Part shown: positions 27,011 through 35,886 of the stretch, in pieces
Position numbering within the stretch: position 1 is the stretch's first letter
How the letters are laid out: every line of letters starts with the position of its first letter
Assembly (NCBI RefSeq): GCF_040732315.1
Contig: NZ_CP160388.1
Coordinates: forward strand, 2,446,494-2,510,493
Direction of reading: 5' to 3'
DNA from: Oryzisolibacter sp. LB2S
GTDB taxonomy: Bacteria; Pseudomonadota; Gammaproteobacteria; Burkholderiales; Burkholderiaceae_C
Length of the DNA: 64,000 bases
Made by a program: the position numbers and the translations under genes
The notes under the pieces: model-generated
Seen by the model: only the letters and a program-made list of their open reading frames with translations
The model's database searches: none
Told to the model about the DNA's origin: nothing

Positions 27011-27542
27011 ATGACAAAATTCCACCATCGCGCTCACCCTGAAAGTCATCGCACTGAACATATCGGATGGCTGCGCGCCGCTGTTCTGGGTGCCAATGAC
27101 GGCATTATTTCCACGGCCAGCCTGGTCGCCGGCGTGGCTGCGGCCCATGCAAGCCATGCCAGCATTATGACCACGGCCATCGCGGGGCTGGTAGCCGGTG
27201 CCATGTCCATGGCTGCAGGCGAATTCGTATCGGTCTATTCACAAGCTGATACGGAGAAGGCAGACCTGGCGCGGGAACGTGATGAACTGAAGAACAGTCC
27301 GGAAGCAGAGCACCGGGAACTGACAGCCATCTACGTCCGGCGTGGCCTGGATCATCGACTCGCGGATCAGGTCGCCACGCAATTGATGGCGCATGATGCG
27401 CTGGGCGCGCACGCGCGCGATGAATTGGGCATTTCTGAAACCTTGAGCGCTCGCCCGCTGCAAGCCGCCATAGCGTCCGCAGGAAGCTTCGCCGTGGGTG
27501 CGGCCATGCCGCTGGCCGTGGTTCTGTTGGCGCCAGAGCAGA
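27011..27542 (+). pseudogene. VIT/CCC1-type iron/manganese transporter, N-terminal part, cut by IS66
   Basis: Reads MTKFHHRAHPESHRTEHIGW, then AAVLGANDGIISTASLVAGV and AGAMSMAAGEFVSVYSQADTE, the signatures of VIT1/CCC1 transporters that move Fe(II)/Mn(II). A cytoplasmic metal-binding helical region follows. At 27542 the frame enters IS66 and stops after a few foreign residues. The missing last helices are at 30023-30198. Removing IS66 and one 8-bp duplicate restores an uninterrupted frame through APEQSLLYWIVAT. The present product lacks about 58 C-terminal residues and is probably inactive. Confidence 0.92.
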
Positions 27543-27594
27543 GTAAGCGCACGGCAAACCCATGTTGACCGCCGCTGGCGGCCATGGCTGATGA

Positions 27595-29115
27595 TCAGAT
27601 ATCGATGGGTTGCCAGCGATGCGGCAGCAGTTCTTCAATCCGGCTGGCCTTGTGCGTGGGCAGCCGGGTCAGCACATCCTTGAGATAGGCATATGGGTCG
27701 TGCCCGTTCATGCGCGCTGACTGGATCAGGCTCATCACGGCGGCCGCCCGCTGGCCCGCGCGCAAGCTGCCGGCGAACAACCAGTTCGAGCGCCCCAGGG
27801 CCACAGGCCTGATCTGGTTTTCGATCCAATTGTTGTCCGGCGGCAGCTGCGGGTCATCGACGAAGCGCGTGAGCGCTGCCCAGCGCTTGAGGCTGTAGTC
27901 CAGCGCCTTGGCCGTCGCCGAGTTGCCCGCCACCTGCTGGCGTTGCAGCACCATCCACTGGTGCAACGCGTCCAGAATGGGCCGACTGTGCTGCTGGCGC
28001 ACCTGCAACCGCTCTGGTGCCGCCAGGGGCTGAACTTGCCGTTCGATCTCATAGACCCGGGCGAACTGCATCAGGGCCAATTCGGCGATCTGGCTCTTGC
28101 CCGCTGCGTGCAGGTCGAAGAACTTGCGCCGGGCGTGTGCCAGGCAACCGGCTTCGGTCACGCCCTGGCTAAAGCTGGCCTTGTAGCCGGCATAGTCGTC
28201 ACAGATCAGGCTGCCGCGCCAGTCCCCCAGAAAGGCGCGGGCGTGTTCTCCGGCGCGGGACTCGCAGAAGTCATAGACCACGGCCCGCGTGGCTTCAAAC
28301 GCTCCCGGGGCATAGGCCCACAGGTAGGCCCGGTGCGTTTTACCGCTGCCCGGCTTGAGCATGGCCACCGGGGTCTCATCACCGTGCAACACCCGGTGGC
28401 CGAGCACCTCGGCCTTCAGGGCATCGACCAGCGGTTGCAGCCGCGCACCGCAGGTGCCTACCCACTGCGCCAGGGTGGATCTTGGAATCGCCAGGCCGGC
28501 GCGACCAAAGATGTTCTCCTGCCGGTACAAGGGCTGGTGATCCTGGTACTTGGCCACCAGCACTTGGGCCAGCAGGCCGGCCGTCGGGATGCCTTTGTCG
28601 ATGACGTGGGCAGCCACCGGTGCCTGGGTGATGGTCTGGCACTTCGCGCACGCCCACTTGCCTCGCACGTGCCTCTCCACCGTGAAGACGCCGGGCACGT
28701 AGTCCAGCTTCTCGGCCACGTCCTCGCCGATGCGCAAGAGCCGGCAGCCGCAACCGGGCGTGCTACAGGTGGTGGATTCGGGTTCGTGGCGGATCTCACG
28801 CCTGGGCAGGTTCGCCGGCAGCGGCGTGCGCTTGGGCTGCTGTTTGTCGGTGGCAGGTTGAGCCGGTCGCAACTGCTCGATCTCCTGCTGGACGGCGGCC
28901 AGATCGCTGTCGAGCTCTTCTTCTAGCAGGCTCCTCTGATCGGCACTGTGCCGCTCGGATTGGGCGGCGAACTTCAGCCGCTTGAGCAGCGCGCACTCAT
29001 AGGTGAGCTTCTCGTTGAGGGCGCGCTGGTGACGCAGTTCGGCCAGCAGGCGCTGGGTGACTTCGCGCAGTTGTTCTGCATCCAGTTCGCTCAGGGCTTG
29101 CTCATCGATCACCAT
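27595..29115 (-). CDS. tnpC: IS66 transposase TnpC
   Basis: Main DDE transposase of IS66. From 29115 (MVIDEQALSELDAEQLREVT) it is 506 residues long. It has an N-terminal coiled-coil leucine-rich region, a Cys-rich zinc-binding segment (TTCSTPGCGCRLLRIGEDV, then WACAKCQTI), VLHGDETPVAMLKPG with the first Asp, and LICDDYAGYKASF. The C-terminal region has NNWIENQIRPVALGRSNWLF with the catalytic Glu. Complete. An upstream start at 29160 is possible but not needed. Confidence 0.95.
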   Translation of the reverse strand: MVIDEQALSELDAEQLREVTQRLLAELRHQRALNEKLTYECALLKRLKFAAQSERHSADQRSLLEEELDSDLAAVQQEIEQLRPAQPATDKQQPKRTPLPANLPRREIRHEPESTTCSTPGCGCRLLRIGEDVAEKLDYVPGVFTVERHVRGKWACAKCQTITQAPVAAHVIDKGIPTAGLLAQVLVAKYQDHQPLYRQENIFGRAGLAIPRSTLAQWVGTCGARLQPLVDALKAEVLGHRVLHGDETPVAMLKPGSGKTHRAYLWAYAPGAFEATRAVVYDFCESRAGEHARAFLGDWRGSLICDDYAGYKASFSQGVTEAGCLAHARRKFFDLHAAGKSQIAELALMQFARVYEIERQVQPLAAPERLQVRQQHSRPILDALHQWMVLQRQQVAGNSATAKALDYSLKRWAALTRFVDDPQLPPDNNWIENQIRPVALGRSNWLFAGSLRAGQRAAAVMSLIQSARMNGHDPYAYLKDVLTRLPTHKASRIEELLPHRWQPIDI

Positions 29116-29196
29116 GGCTGGCAGTGTGCCTGTCCCGCACTGATGGGACCATTGGCACATCTGCCGATTGCCATGGCTGGCCCTGACACCGACGAT

Positions 29197-29529
29197 TTAG
29201 ATCACGCTGATGGCGCCTTGCGAGCCCAGGCGCTGCCAGGGCAGGCCCAGCACCAGGGCGTTGAGCTGGGCGTGTTCCAGCGCCACGTTCGGGCTGCCTG
29301 CAGGTGCCCAGACGAACTTGCCCTGGTGCAGCCGACGCGCAGCCAGCCACAGCCCCACGCCGTCGTGCACCAGCACCTTCAGGCGATTGGCTCTCTGGTT
29401 GGCGAAGACGTAGGCATGGTGCGGGTGGGCCGCGCCGAAGGTGGCGATCACCCGCGCCAGGGCCGTGTCGGTGCCTGCGCGCATGTCCAGCGGTGCGGTG
29501 GCCAGCCAGGCCGCATCTATCCTGATCAT
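29197..29529 (-). CDS. tnpB: IS66 accessory protein TnpB
   Basis: IS66 Orf2-like protein of 110 residues. It has the family motif DMRAGTDTALARVIATFG and the C-terminal FVFANQRANRLKVLVHDGVG-like stretch (here YVFANQRANRLKVLVHDGVG), then WLAARRLHQGKFVW. It is required for IS66 transposition in characterised members. It lies between tnpA and tnpC in the same direction. Confidence 0.93.
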   Translation of the reverse strand: MIRIDAAWLATAPLDMRAGTDTALARVIATFGAAHPHHAYVFANQRANRLKVLVHDGVGLWLAARRLHQGKFVWAPAGSPNVALEHAQLNALVLGLPWQRLGSQGAISVI

Positions 29530-29536
29530 GTGCGGA

Positions 29537-29947
29537 TCACCGCAGCAATTCGCGCAGCGCCTGGGCGCAATGCGCCGCAGCCGTCACCGGCCAGTTCATT
29601 GTGACGGTGGTTCCAGCGCGCTGCACCTCAATGCGGATGGCCTCGCCAGCGTCGTTCGCCGGCGTTGGGGCGGGTATACCAGGCACAGCGACGTGCTCGT
29701 CAGCGACTGCAGCAGGAGGCAGCAACGGCACGAAGGCTGGTGTGCTCAGCTGGCCCTGTTCACGTATCTGGCGCTGCTCGCGCAACCAGCGGTGCACCAT
29801 GTTCGGATGCAGGCCATGACGCAAGGCAACGCCGGCCACCGACGCTCCGCGTTCACGGGTCTGCTCCAACACCGACGCTTTGAAAGCTGCGCTGTACTCG
29901 CGCCGCAGCCGGCGATCATCATCGATCAATCGTTCCATCGTCTCCAC
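29537..29947 (-). CDS. tnpA: IS66 accessory protein TnpA
   Basis: A 136-residue helix-turn-helix protein: RRLRREYSAAFKASVLEQTR then GASVAGVALRHGLHPNMVHRW, the IS66 Orf1 pattern. The C-terminus (EAIRIEVQRAGTTVTMNWPV) is typical. It is the first gene of the element, and its start lies about 70 bases inside the right inverted repeat. Confidence 0.93.
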   Translation of the reverse strand: METMERLIDDDRRLRREYSAAFKASVLEQTRERGASVAGVALRHGLHPNMVHRWLREQRQIREQGQLSTPAFVPLLPPAAVADEHVAVPGIPAPTPANDAGEAIRIEVQRAGTTVTMNWPVTAAAHCAQALRELLR

Positions 29948-30022
29948 GATCTCCTTCGTGGGGACGATCCTTGATTACAGCTGCCGATTCAAGATGGGTT
30001 CACCAGACGCATACAGAGCAGA

Positions 30023-30198
30023 GTCTGCTCTATTGGATCGTTGCGACGGCGATTGTCTTCCTGGCCCTGCTCGGCGCTGCGGCCGCTGCCGTGGGTGGTA
30101 CGCCGCTCTTCAAAAGTGCGCTGCGCGTCGCGTTCTGGGGCACATTGGCCATGGCGGTGACAGCGGGCGTGGGGGCCGTGTTCGGTACTGCCGTGTAG
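30023..30198 (+). pseudogene. VIT/CCC1-type transporter, C-terminal part
   Basis: Continues the broken gene at 27011: after the second AGAGCAGA copy the frame reads SLLYWIVATAIVFLALLGAA, ..., ALRVAFWGTLAMAVTAGVGA and ends at 30198, giving the last two membrane helices of the VIT fold. It has no start of its own that would make sense for this domain. Its good preservation suggests that the disruption is recent. Confidence 0.9.
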
Positions 30199-30221
30199 AT
30201 AACGGCACCGCTGCATCCATC

Positions 30222-31634
30222 TCAGAGCAGCGGCGACCAGGGGCCAAGCCGGGCGGACAGGCGGCCGTTGGCCAGCGAGAACGCCAGCGGCAGGTCTATG
30301 GCATGTGCGAGCGCCAGCGCAAGCGCCAGCCCCAGTCCGGCATGATGCACCGTGCCGCCTTCGGAATCCTTTCGCCAGAAGCGAAGGCCGAATTGATCCA
30401 GATCGGATGCCTGCAAATTGGGAGCTGTGTTGACGATGGTTAGCATCCAGCCGGAAGCCACGCGCTCCAGCCGACATTGAATGTCGTCGCCTTCGGGCGC
30501 GTATTCGATGGCATTGCGCAAGAGGTTGGAGACGATGCGTTCGATCACGCCCTGATCGCTTTGCACCCATGCCGATTCAGGCAAAGTCACGCGGATGGGT
30601 GACTTGGGCGCCATTTGCTGGACGTTGAATCCCGCCAGTAACTCTTCCAGCAAAGCTGTTAGATCCAGAGGATCAAGCGCAAGTGTGTGTTGGCCGGATT
30701 CAAGCCGCGCCAACAACAGCAGAGTGTCCACACTGCGCTGCATGCGTGAACTGGCCTGGATCGTTGCATTTAGGGCGTGCTGGATTCGGGTCGGGTCGGC
30801 ATCGATCAAAGCGCTTTCTGCGCTGATGCGGATTTCTGCCAGGGGCGTGCGCAACTCGTGGGCCACGTCGCGGGAGAAGCGGCGCTCGCGGGCAATGGCC
30901 GCATACAGGTGATGCAAGCCCTGATTGAAGGCTTCGGCAAACGGCCGCAGTTCGCGTGGAAAGTCCGCTCCGATCCGCGCAATCGGCCGATCCGAACGCA
31001 GGTCGGCCAGTTGCACGCCGACGCGCTCCAGCATGACCACGATGCGCCGAACCATGAGCAGCGCCAGGCCTGTGGCCAGGAGCGTCGCCAGTGCGATACC
31101 GCCCAGGAGCGTGAAGTGGATGCGCCGCTCGGTTTGATCCCAATCCCGACGTTCTGTTGCCACAACCAGCAATCGAGATTCCTCACCTCTTACCGGCACG
31201 CGCGTCGCCAGCGCGCGGCCCGCGTGGCCGTCCGGGAGTATCACGTCGTAGTAGCGTGGGGTGCCTTGCTCCACCGGTCCAAGCGCCAGCTCGGCCCCAG
31301 CACTGCTGGGCGAACGCAGCAAGGCCCGGTGGGTCTGCGGATCGAAGATCGTGAAGAACTCGGTATGCCCGCCAGGCTCGTATTCCGGCATGAGGCTTTC
31401 GAGCTTTCTCGCATCCAACTCCTGCAGCACGCGCCCCACCGCCGCTGATCGTTGCATCAGGGTGGTATCCATCCGTCGGTAGATTTCGTGGTCGATCCAG
31501 TGGTCGAGGACGGGAAACAGGATCGCGAAGGTTCCTCCAATGCAGATCACGAGGCTGGCAGCCAGCCGCCGCTGCAAGGACCAGGATCTGCCTTGACTCG
31601 TATCAGAGAGGGCTTCGGAATCGGGACGTACCAT
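30222..31634 (-). CDS. Sensor histidine kinase of a two-component system
   Basis: A 470-residue inner-membrane kinase of the EnvZ/PmrB/QseC type. It has membrane helices at about 24-44 and 174-194, a periplasmic domain between them, HAMP-like sequence, the H-box RDVAHELRTPLAEIR with H259, the N-box NLLRNAIEYAPEG and a G-box AGLGLALALALAHA. The periplasmic loop is Glu/Asp-containing (ESLMPEYEPGG), which could bind cations; that is speculation. It follows the response regulator by three bases and is convergent with the VIT gene. Confidence 0.92.
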   Translation of the reverse strand: MVRPDSEALSDTSQGRSWSLQRRLAASLVICIGGTFAILFPVLDHWIDHEIYRRMDTTLMQRSAAVGRVLQELDARKLESLMPEYEPGGHTEFFTIFDPQTHRALLRSPSSAGAELALGPVEQGTPRYYDVILPDGHAGRALATRVPVRGEESRLLVVATERRDWDQTERRIHFTLLGGIALATLLATGLALLMVRRIVVMLERVGVQLADLRSDRPIARIGADFPRELRPFAEAFNQGLHHLYAAIARERRFSRDVAHELRTPLAEIRISAESALIDADPTRIQHALNATIQASSRMQRSVDTLLLLARLESGQHTLALDPLDLTALLEELLAGFNVQQMAPKSPIRVTLPESAWVQSDQGVIERIVSNLLRNAIEYAPEGDDIQCRLERVASGWMLTIVNTAPNLQASDLDQFGLRFWRKDSEGGTVHHAGLGLALALALAHAIDLPLAFSLANGRLSARLGPWSPLL

Positions 31635-31637
31635 CGT

Positions 31638-32303
31638 TCAGGGCAGTATGTAGCCGAAGCCACGTCGTGTCACGATCAGTTCATCCAGGCCGCACTGGGC
31701 GAGCTTGGTTCGCAAGGTGCTGACAATCACCTCCACCACCTTGTCCGATGCATCGCTGCGGCTGTCGTACAAATGTTCAAAAATCTGCGGGCGCGACAGC
31801 GTGGCGCCGCGCCGACGCAGCAGCAAGTCGAGTAGTCCATATTCCTTCGGCGTGAGCCCAAGATCAATGCCCTTGAACCTCGCGGTGCGCGAGCGCGGAT
31901 CGACTTCCAGATCGCCGTGGCGCAGAACTGGAACGTCCCGTTGCGGCGGACGCCGCACCAGCGCCCGCAGGCGAGCCAGCAGTTCGGCCAGCTCGAAGGG
32001 TTTTGTCAGGTAGTCATCGGCACCCGCATCCAAGGCCCGCACCCGGTCGTCGAGCAACTCGCGCGCGGAGAGCACCAACACCGGTGCGGCATGGGCCTCC
32101 CGGCTCAATGCGCGCAACACGCCAAAGCCGTCCAGCCGGGGCAGCATCAAGTCCAGAATAATGGCGTCGTACCGGTAGCTGGCAAGAAACTTCAGCGCGG
32201 ACACGCCATCGGCTGCTGTATCGCAGGCATAGCCTTCCGACTGAAGGCTCTGGCTCAGGGCTTCGGCCAGCGTTTGCGAGTCTTCCACGATCAATACGCG
32301 CAT
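31638..32303 (-). CDS. OmpR/PhoB-family response regulator
   Basis: A 221-residue regulator starting MRVLIVEDSQTLAEALSQSL. The receiver domain has phospho-acceptor D51 in DLMLPRLDG and K101 in YLTKPFELAEL. The winged-helix C-terminal domain has LTPKEYGLLDLLLRRRGATL and VIVSTLRTKL, ending RRGFGYIL. The ATG at 32303 gives the standard receiver start; a longer frame to 32441 is only antisense-like extension. Its partner kinase is next, and the CTTTG-N6-CTTTG boxes at 26254 and 33798 are natural candidate targets. Confidence 0.94.
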   Translation of the reverse strand: MRVLIVEDSQTLAEALSQSLQSEGYACDTAADGVSALKFLASYRYDAIILDLMLPRLDGFGVLRALSREAHAAPVLVLSARELLDDRVRALDAGADDYLTKPFELAELLARLRALVRRPPQRDVPVLRHGDLEVDPRSRTARFKGIDLGLTPKEYGLLDLLLRRRGATLSRPQIFEHLYDSRSDASDKVVEVIVSTLRTKLAQCGLDELIVTRRGFGYILP

Positions 32304-32317
32304 ATGCTTTCTTCCAT

Positions 32318-33661
32318 TCAGCGCATCTCGAAAAGCTCCTGGTGGAACGCCTCCGGCTCCAGCCCCTGGGCCAGCAGGTCGGCGCGCAACGCGCGGCCGA
32401 AGGCCGTGGGGCCGCAGAACCAGACGCTGGCGTCTTTCCAACCCGGCACCATGGCACGCAGGCGCTCACCTGTCAGGCGACCGTCCTTTTTGTCGATGAA
32501 CAGGTGTAGCGCAACGCCGGCCGCCTGGCTGTCGGCGCGCAGTTTCTCGATGGCCTTCGGATCAACGTCGCTCGTCGGATGAAACAAATCGATGGGACGT
32601 GCGTCCTGGCCCTCGTGCTGCGCCAGGAACTTCATGCGCGCGATGAACGGCGTGATGCCGATGCCAGCACCGATCCAGATCTGGCGGGCACGCCCGTCGT
32701 CGAAAGTGAAGCAGCCGTAAGGCCCCTCGACCGTTACCCGGTCGCCGACCCGTAGGCGCTCAGGCAGCCGGCGGGTGTGGTCGCCCAGCGCCTTGGTGAT
32801 GAAGGTAATGCGCCGGTCTTCCGGCACCCAGGCTGAGGCCAGCGTGTAGGGGTGCGGGCCTTCTTTCGGGTTGGACATAGCGAAGGCAAACTGCCCGGGC
32901 CGGTGGCCGGGCCAACCCGGATCCATCCGCAGGGTGGTTTCCAGCACATTCAGCGCCGGGTAGGCTTGCAGCGACTCGATAACGCCGCGCGCGGTGCGCT
33001 GCGCGCCGATCCGGCCCAGCAGCACCCACACCGCCGATACCGTGCCGCTCGCCAGCAGCATAGCCAAAGCCCAGCCCACGGGCTGCGCCCAGTAGGTGAA
33101 CTGCACCAGCACCAAGGTGTGGAAGGCCAGCACCAGGTAGATCGCTGCCATCCAGTGGTGCGTCTTGGCGAACAGCCGGTATGGAAAGCGCTTGAGCAAC
33201 GCCAGTACCAGTAGCACCGCGACGGCGTAGAAGGCCCATTCGCCCAAGTCTTCGGCCAGCCCGCGCCAGCCGCGCAACGCCGATTCAATGGAGCCCATTG
33301 AATCAGCCTCTGCGCGGGGCTTGCGCGCCGGGCGCGTCAGCCAGCCCCAGCCCACGGCCCACTTGGTGCCCTGCGCCCACAGCCAGTGCACTGTTGCGGC
33401 GGCCAGAGCGGCTATGCCGAGCCACTTGTGCAGGCGGTACATCTTGTCCAGTCCGTTCAAGCGGGGCTCCAGCCACGCAGGGCGCGTGGCCAGCACCATC
33501 GCCACGGACATCGTGCCGATGGCCAGTACGCCGCTGTATTGAATCCATACCGTCCGCAGGGCGAAGTAGTTGGACTGTGCAGGCCACAGCGTATCGGCAA
33601 AAAACCATAGAGCGCTCAATGCCAGCGCAAAAACCCAGAACGTCCAAATTATTCTCTTCAT
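32318..33661 (-). CDS. Ferric-reductase-like flavocytochrome
   Basis: A 447-residue membrane oxidoreductase. The N-terminal ferric-reductase-type transmembrane domain has several helices, with haem-ligand candidates in LHKWLGIAALAAATVHWLW and KTHHWMAAIYLVLAFH. A FAD-binding barrel follows (HRPGQFAFAM, HPYTLAS), then a NAD(P) domain (WIGAGIGITPFIARM, WFCGPTAFG). It would move electrons from NAD(P)H across the membrane to Fe(III) or another acceptor. It is first in an operon with the two-component genes, 14 bases before the regulator. Confidence 0.9.
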   Translation of the reverse strand: MKRIIWTFWVFALALSALWFFADTLWPAQSNYFALRTVWIQYSGVLAIGTMSVAMVLATRPAWLEPRLNGLDKMYRLHKWLGIAALAAATVHWLWAQGTKWAVGWGWLTRPARKPRAEADSMGSIESALRGWRGLAEDLGEWAFYAVAVLLVLALLKRFPYRLFAKTHHWMAAIYLVLAFHTLVLVQFTYWAQPVGWALAMLLASGTVSAVWVLLGRIGAQRTARGVIESLQAYPALNVLETTLRMDPGWPGHRPGQFAFAMSNPKEGPHPYTLASAWVPEDRRITFITKALGDHTRRLPERLRVGDRVTVEGPYGCFTFDDGRARQIWIGAGIGITPFIARMKFLAQHEGQDARPIDLFHPTSDVDPKAIEKLRADSQAAGVALHLFIDKKDGRLTGERLRAMVPGWKDASVWFCGPTAFGRALRADLLAQGLEPEAFHQELFEMR

Positions 33662-33797
33662 CGTGGATTTGCCCCAAATTCTGCGGAAGGCGCATGCGGT
33701 ACTGGTCGGAAACCATCAATCCAGATAAGCGATAGCGTGCCTTTGAATGTGACCATGTATCCGCAATTACAGAAAATTTTAATTCTGACATCCCAAC

Positions 33798-33813
33798 CTT
33801 TGGAAACGCTTTG
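33798..33813 (+). promoter_or_regulatory. CTTTG-N6-CTTTG box upstream of the reductase/two-component operon
   Basis: CTTTG at 33798-33802 and 33809-33813, period 11, with the extended match CTTTGGAAACGCTTTGGA compared with CTTTGAGAAAGCTTTGGA at 26254-26271. It lies about 145 bases upstream of the reductase start at 33661, in the same orientation and at nearly the same distance as in the czc operon. Confidence 0.55.
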
Positions 33814-33876
33814 GATTGATCAATCATCAATGAATAGGATCTAATTTTTTCCGCCGGCTTGTGGCATTACCTTGAC

Positions 33877-35862
33877 TCAAGAAATGGTTGGCCCCCGATG
33901 CCACCCAATCTCCCATGACACCCCGCCGCCGCGCACCGTCGCGGCCAGTTGCTTCCCCAGCCGCTGCTCGATCACCGGCTTCCACGGCACCAGCGAAAAC
34001 CCCATGCCGTCGTCGAGCATCGCATAACGCCCACTGGCAAGCATGATGCTTCGCCGGTAGATGCCGGCCACGCGTTGCCCGTCGGCCACCGGGCGATGCT
34101 CTAGGCCGGTTTCGCCGGCAATGTCCTTCGCGGCCTGCGCTAGTTCCCGGTTGCGCAGCGTGCCCAGCAGGTTGCGCGCCAGGATCACACGCTGCCCGCG
34201 CCGCACGGCCAGCCCCTGTTCGGCCAGGAAGTCGGCGCGCTGCTGCATCGCCTGCTTGGCCTCGCCACCAAAGCCCAGGTCGCCCAAGCCCGAGCCGCCG
34301 TCGATCAACTGCTGGTCGATCCAGGTGGCCCCGATCACGCGCGCCTGCCGCTCGATGGGCAGGTGCGATTTCAGCTCCACGGCCACGCCGCCCAGCCGTT
34401 GCGCGTCGTAGCGGCGGCCTTGCTCTGGCAGGTCGCCCGGCACCTTCCATAGCCCTTCGGCCACGCGCTCCACGATGCCAGCCCGGCGCAGGGCTTCCAG
34501 CCTGCGCACATGGGTGGCCACGACCTCCTGCGGGTCACGGCCCGGTGCGGCCTGCCCCTGCGCCACGGCCAGGTGATGATCGGTGCGGTACAGGCCATCG
34601 CTCGCCAGCGCGGCGATGTTCCTGTCGGCCGCGCGCACGTCGGTCGATCCCTTCACCTCCACCACGGCCCCGGTCGGGTAGTTCGCCAGCTCGTCGCGGG
34701 CGTTCAGGGCGACGTAGTGGGCCTTGCCGTCCACGCCGTCGATGACCAGATAGCCCCGGTCGCGCAGTTCGTCGGCCAGCCCCTTCGCGGCCACGCGCCC
34801 GAGGATGGTTCTGCCATTGTCTCCAGGCTCGAATACCGCCAGTTCGCGCGGCTTCCCACTCATTGCCCGCTGCATGGTGCGGATGATGTCGCCACGCTCG
34901 CCCAGGGCGCGCAGGGTCTTCTCCGCATCGGCATGGACGGCCCAGGCGCCCGGCTGCGTCTCGTCGGCCAAGCCCAGGCGCTGCAAGCGTTGCAGGCGGC
35001 CAATCAGCAGCAGGCGCTGGCGTTGCAAGTTCGGCTCGTTGAAGCGTTCGATCTGCACGCGGCCATCCTCGCCGGCCTCGCGCTTCAAGGTGCGATCCAG
35101 GCTCGTCCACCGCTCTTGCGCCACCTCGCGCTGCAAGGTCTGCTGGATCTCCAGCTCGGTGCGCGGCCCCAGCCACTCGGTCGCCAGTTCGGCGGCCCGG
35201 TGGCGGAAGCCGTCGGCGATGTAATCGCCCGCGATGATGAGGTCTTTGCCGGTGTCATCGCGCCCGCGCACGATCAGGTGGGTATGGGGGTTGTCGGTGT
35301 TCCAATGGTTTACGGCCACCCAGTCGAGGCCCGTGCCCAGGTCGGCCTCCATGCGGCCCATGAGGTGCCGCGTGTAGGTGCGCAGGTCTTCCAGTTCCGC
35401 GCCATCTTCGGGCGAGAGGATGAAGCGGAAATGGTGCCTGTCGTCGGCGCAGCGTTCCTTGAAGGCGTCGAGGTCGGCGGTATCGGTCTGCGGCCCGTAG
35501 GCTTGGCCCGGCTCGCCGTCGCGGCCCACGCCATCGCGCTCGATGTAGCGCAGGTGCTTGGCGAGCGACTGCGGGCTGGCCCGCTGGTGATTCACCAGCA
35601 AGGTCTTGATGGTCACGCGCCGGGACATGGGCGTCAGCCTCGCCCCGGCGAATCGAGCTGCCGTGTGGCCGCGCCCCAGGCGCGAGCCGGGACGCTGGCC
35701 GGTGCCATGAGCCGACGCCGGACGGCGCACCGTGGACTTGCCGCTGCTGGCCTTGCCCGCCTGCTTGAGCACCTTGGAGACGAAGCTCTGCCCCTGGCCC
35801 TTGCCCCGGTTCTTCGGGGCGCTGGGGCGCACGCGGAAATCGTCATCGCGGCGGTCGCTCAT
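33877..35862 (-). CDS. Relaxase of the VirD2-like/DUF3363 family
   Basis: Nicks the element at oriT and pilots the strand into the recipient. The 661-residue protein starts MSDRRDDDFRVRPSAPKNRG with a basic N-terminus. The relaxase domain includes LAKHLRYIERDGVGRDGEPG, HHFRFILSPED (about 143-153) and the His pair NPHTHLIVRG (H193, H195). The long C-terminal DUF3363 part is characteristic of Tn4371 relaxases. Longer open frames reaching 37128 run antisense-like through traF and are not real. Candidate nucleophile Tyr106 lies in LRYIERDG. Confidence 0.93.
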   Translation of the reverse strand: MSDRRDDDFRVRPSAPKNRGKGQGQSFVSKVLKQAGKASSGKSTVRRPASAHGTGQRPGSRLGRGHTAARFAGARLTPMSRRVTIKTLLVNHQRASPQSLAKHLRYIERDGVGRDGEPGQAYGPQTDTADLDAFKERCADDRHHFRFILSPEDGAELEDLRTYTRHLMGRMEADLGTGLDWVAVNHWNTDNPHTHLIVRGRDDTGKDLIIAGDYIADGFRHRAAELATEWLGPRTELEIQQTLQREVAQERWTSLDRTLKREAGEDGRVQIERFNEPNLQRQRLLLIGRLQRLQRLGLADETQPGAWAVHADAEKTLRALGERGDIIRTMQRAMSGKPRELAVFEPGDNGRTILGRVAAKGLADELRDRGYLVIDGVDGKAHYVALNARDELANYPTGAVVEVKGSTDVRAADRNIAALASDGLYRTDHHLAVAQGQAAPGRDPQEVVATHVRRLEALRRAGIVERVAEGLWKVPGDLPEQGRRYDAQRLGGVAVELKSHLPIERQARVIGATWIDQQLIDGGSGLGDLGFGGEAKQAMQQRADFLAEQGLAVRRGQRVILARNLLGTLRNRELAQAAKDIAGETGLEHRPVADGQRVAGIYRRSIMLASGRYAMLDDGMGFSLVPWKPVIEQRLGKQLAATVRGGGVSWEIGWHRGPTIS

Positions 35863-35886
35863 GGCTGTGCTCCCTGAAAGCTGGGG

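Larger units (their letters stand above)
27543..30014 (-). mobile_element. IS66-family insertion sequence, complete, 2472 bp
   Basis: It is flanked by an exact 8-bp duplication AGAGCAGA (27535-27542 and 30015-30022). The ends are imperfect inverted repeats beginning GTAAGCGCACGG on the left and GTATGCGTCTGG on the right (read inward), both leading to AACCCAT-n-TTGA. The three-gene content tnpA-tnpB-tnpC is the classic IS66 organisation. The intact duplication implies a simple, fairly recent insertion into the VIT gene. Confidence 0.95.

Noticed and set aside
29971..30022. ATG at 29971 as start of an independent 75-residue membrane protein
   Set aside because: The first codons lie inside the IS66 end; the rest is the C-terminus of the broken VIT gene.
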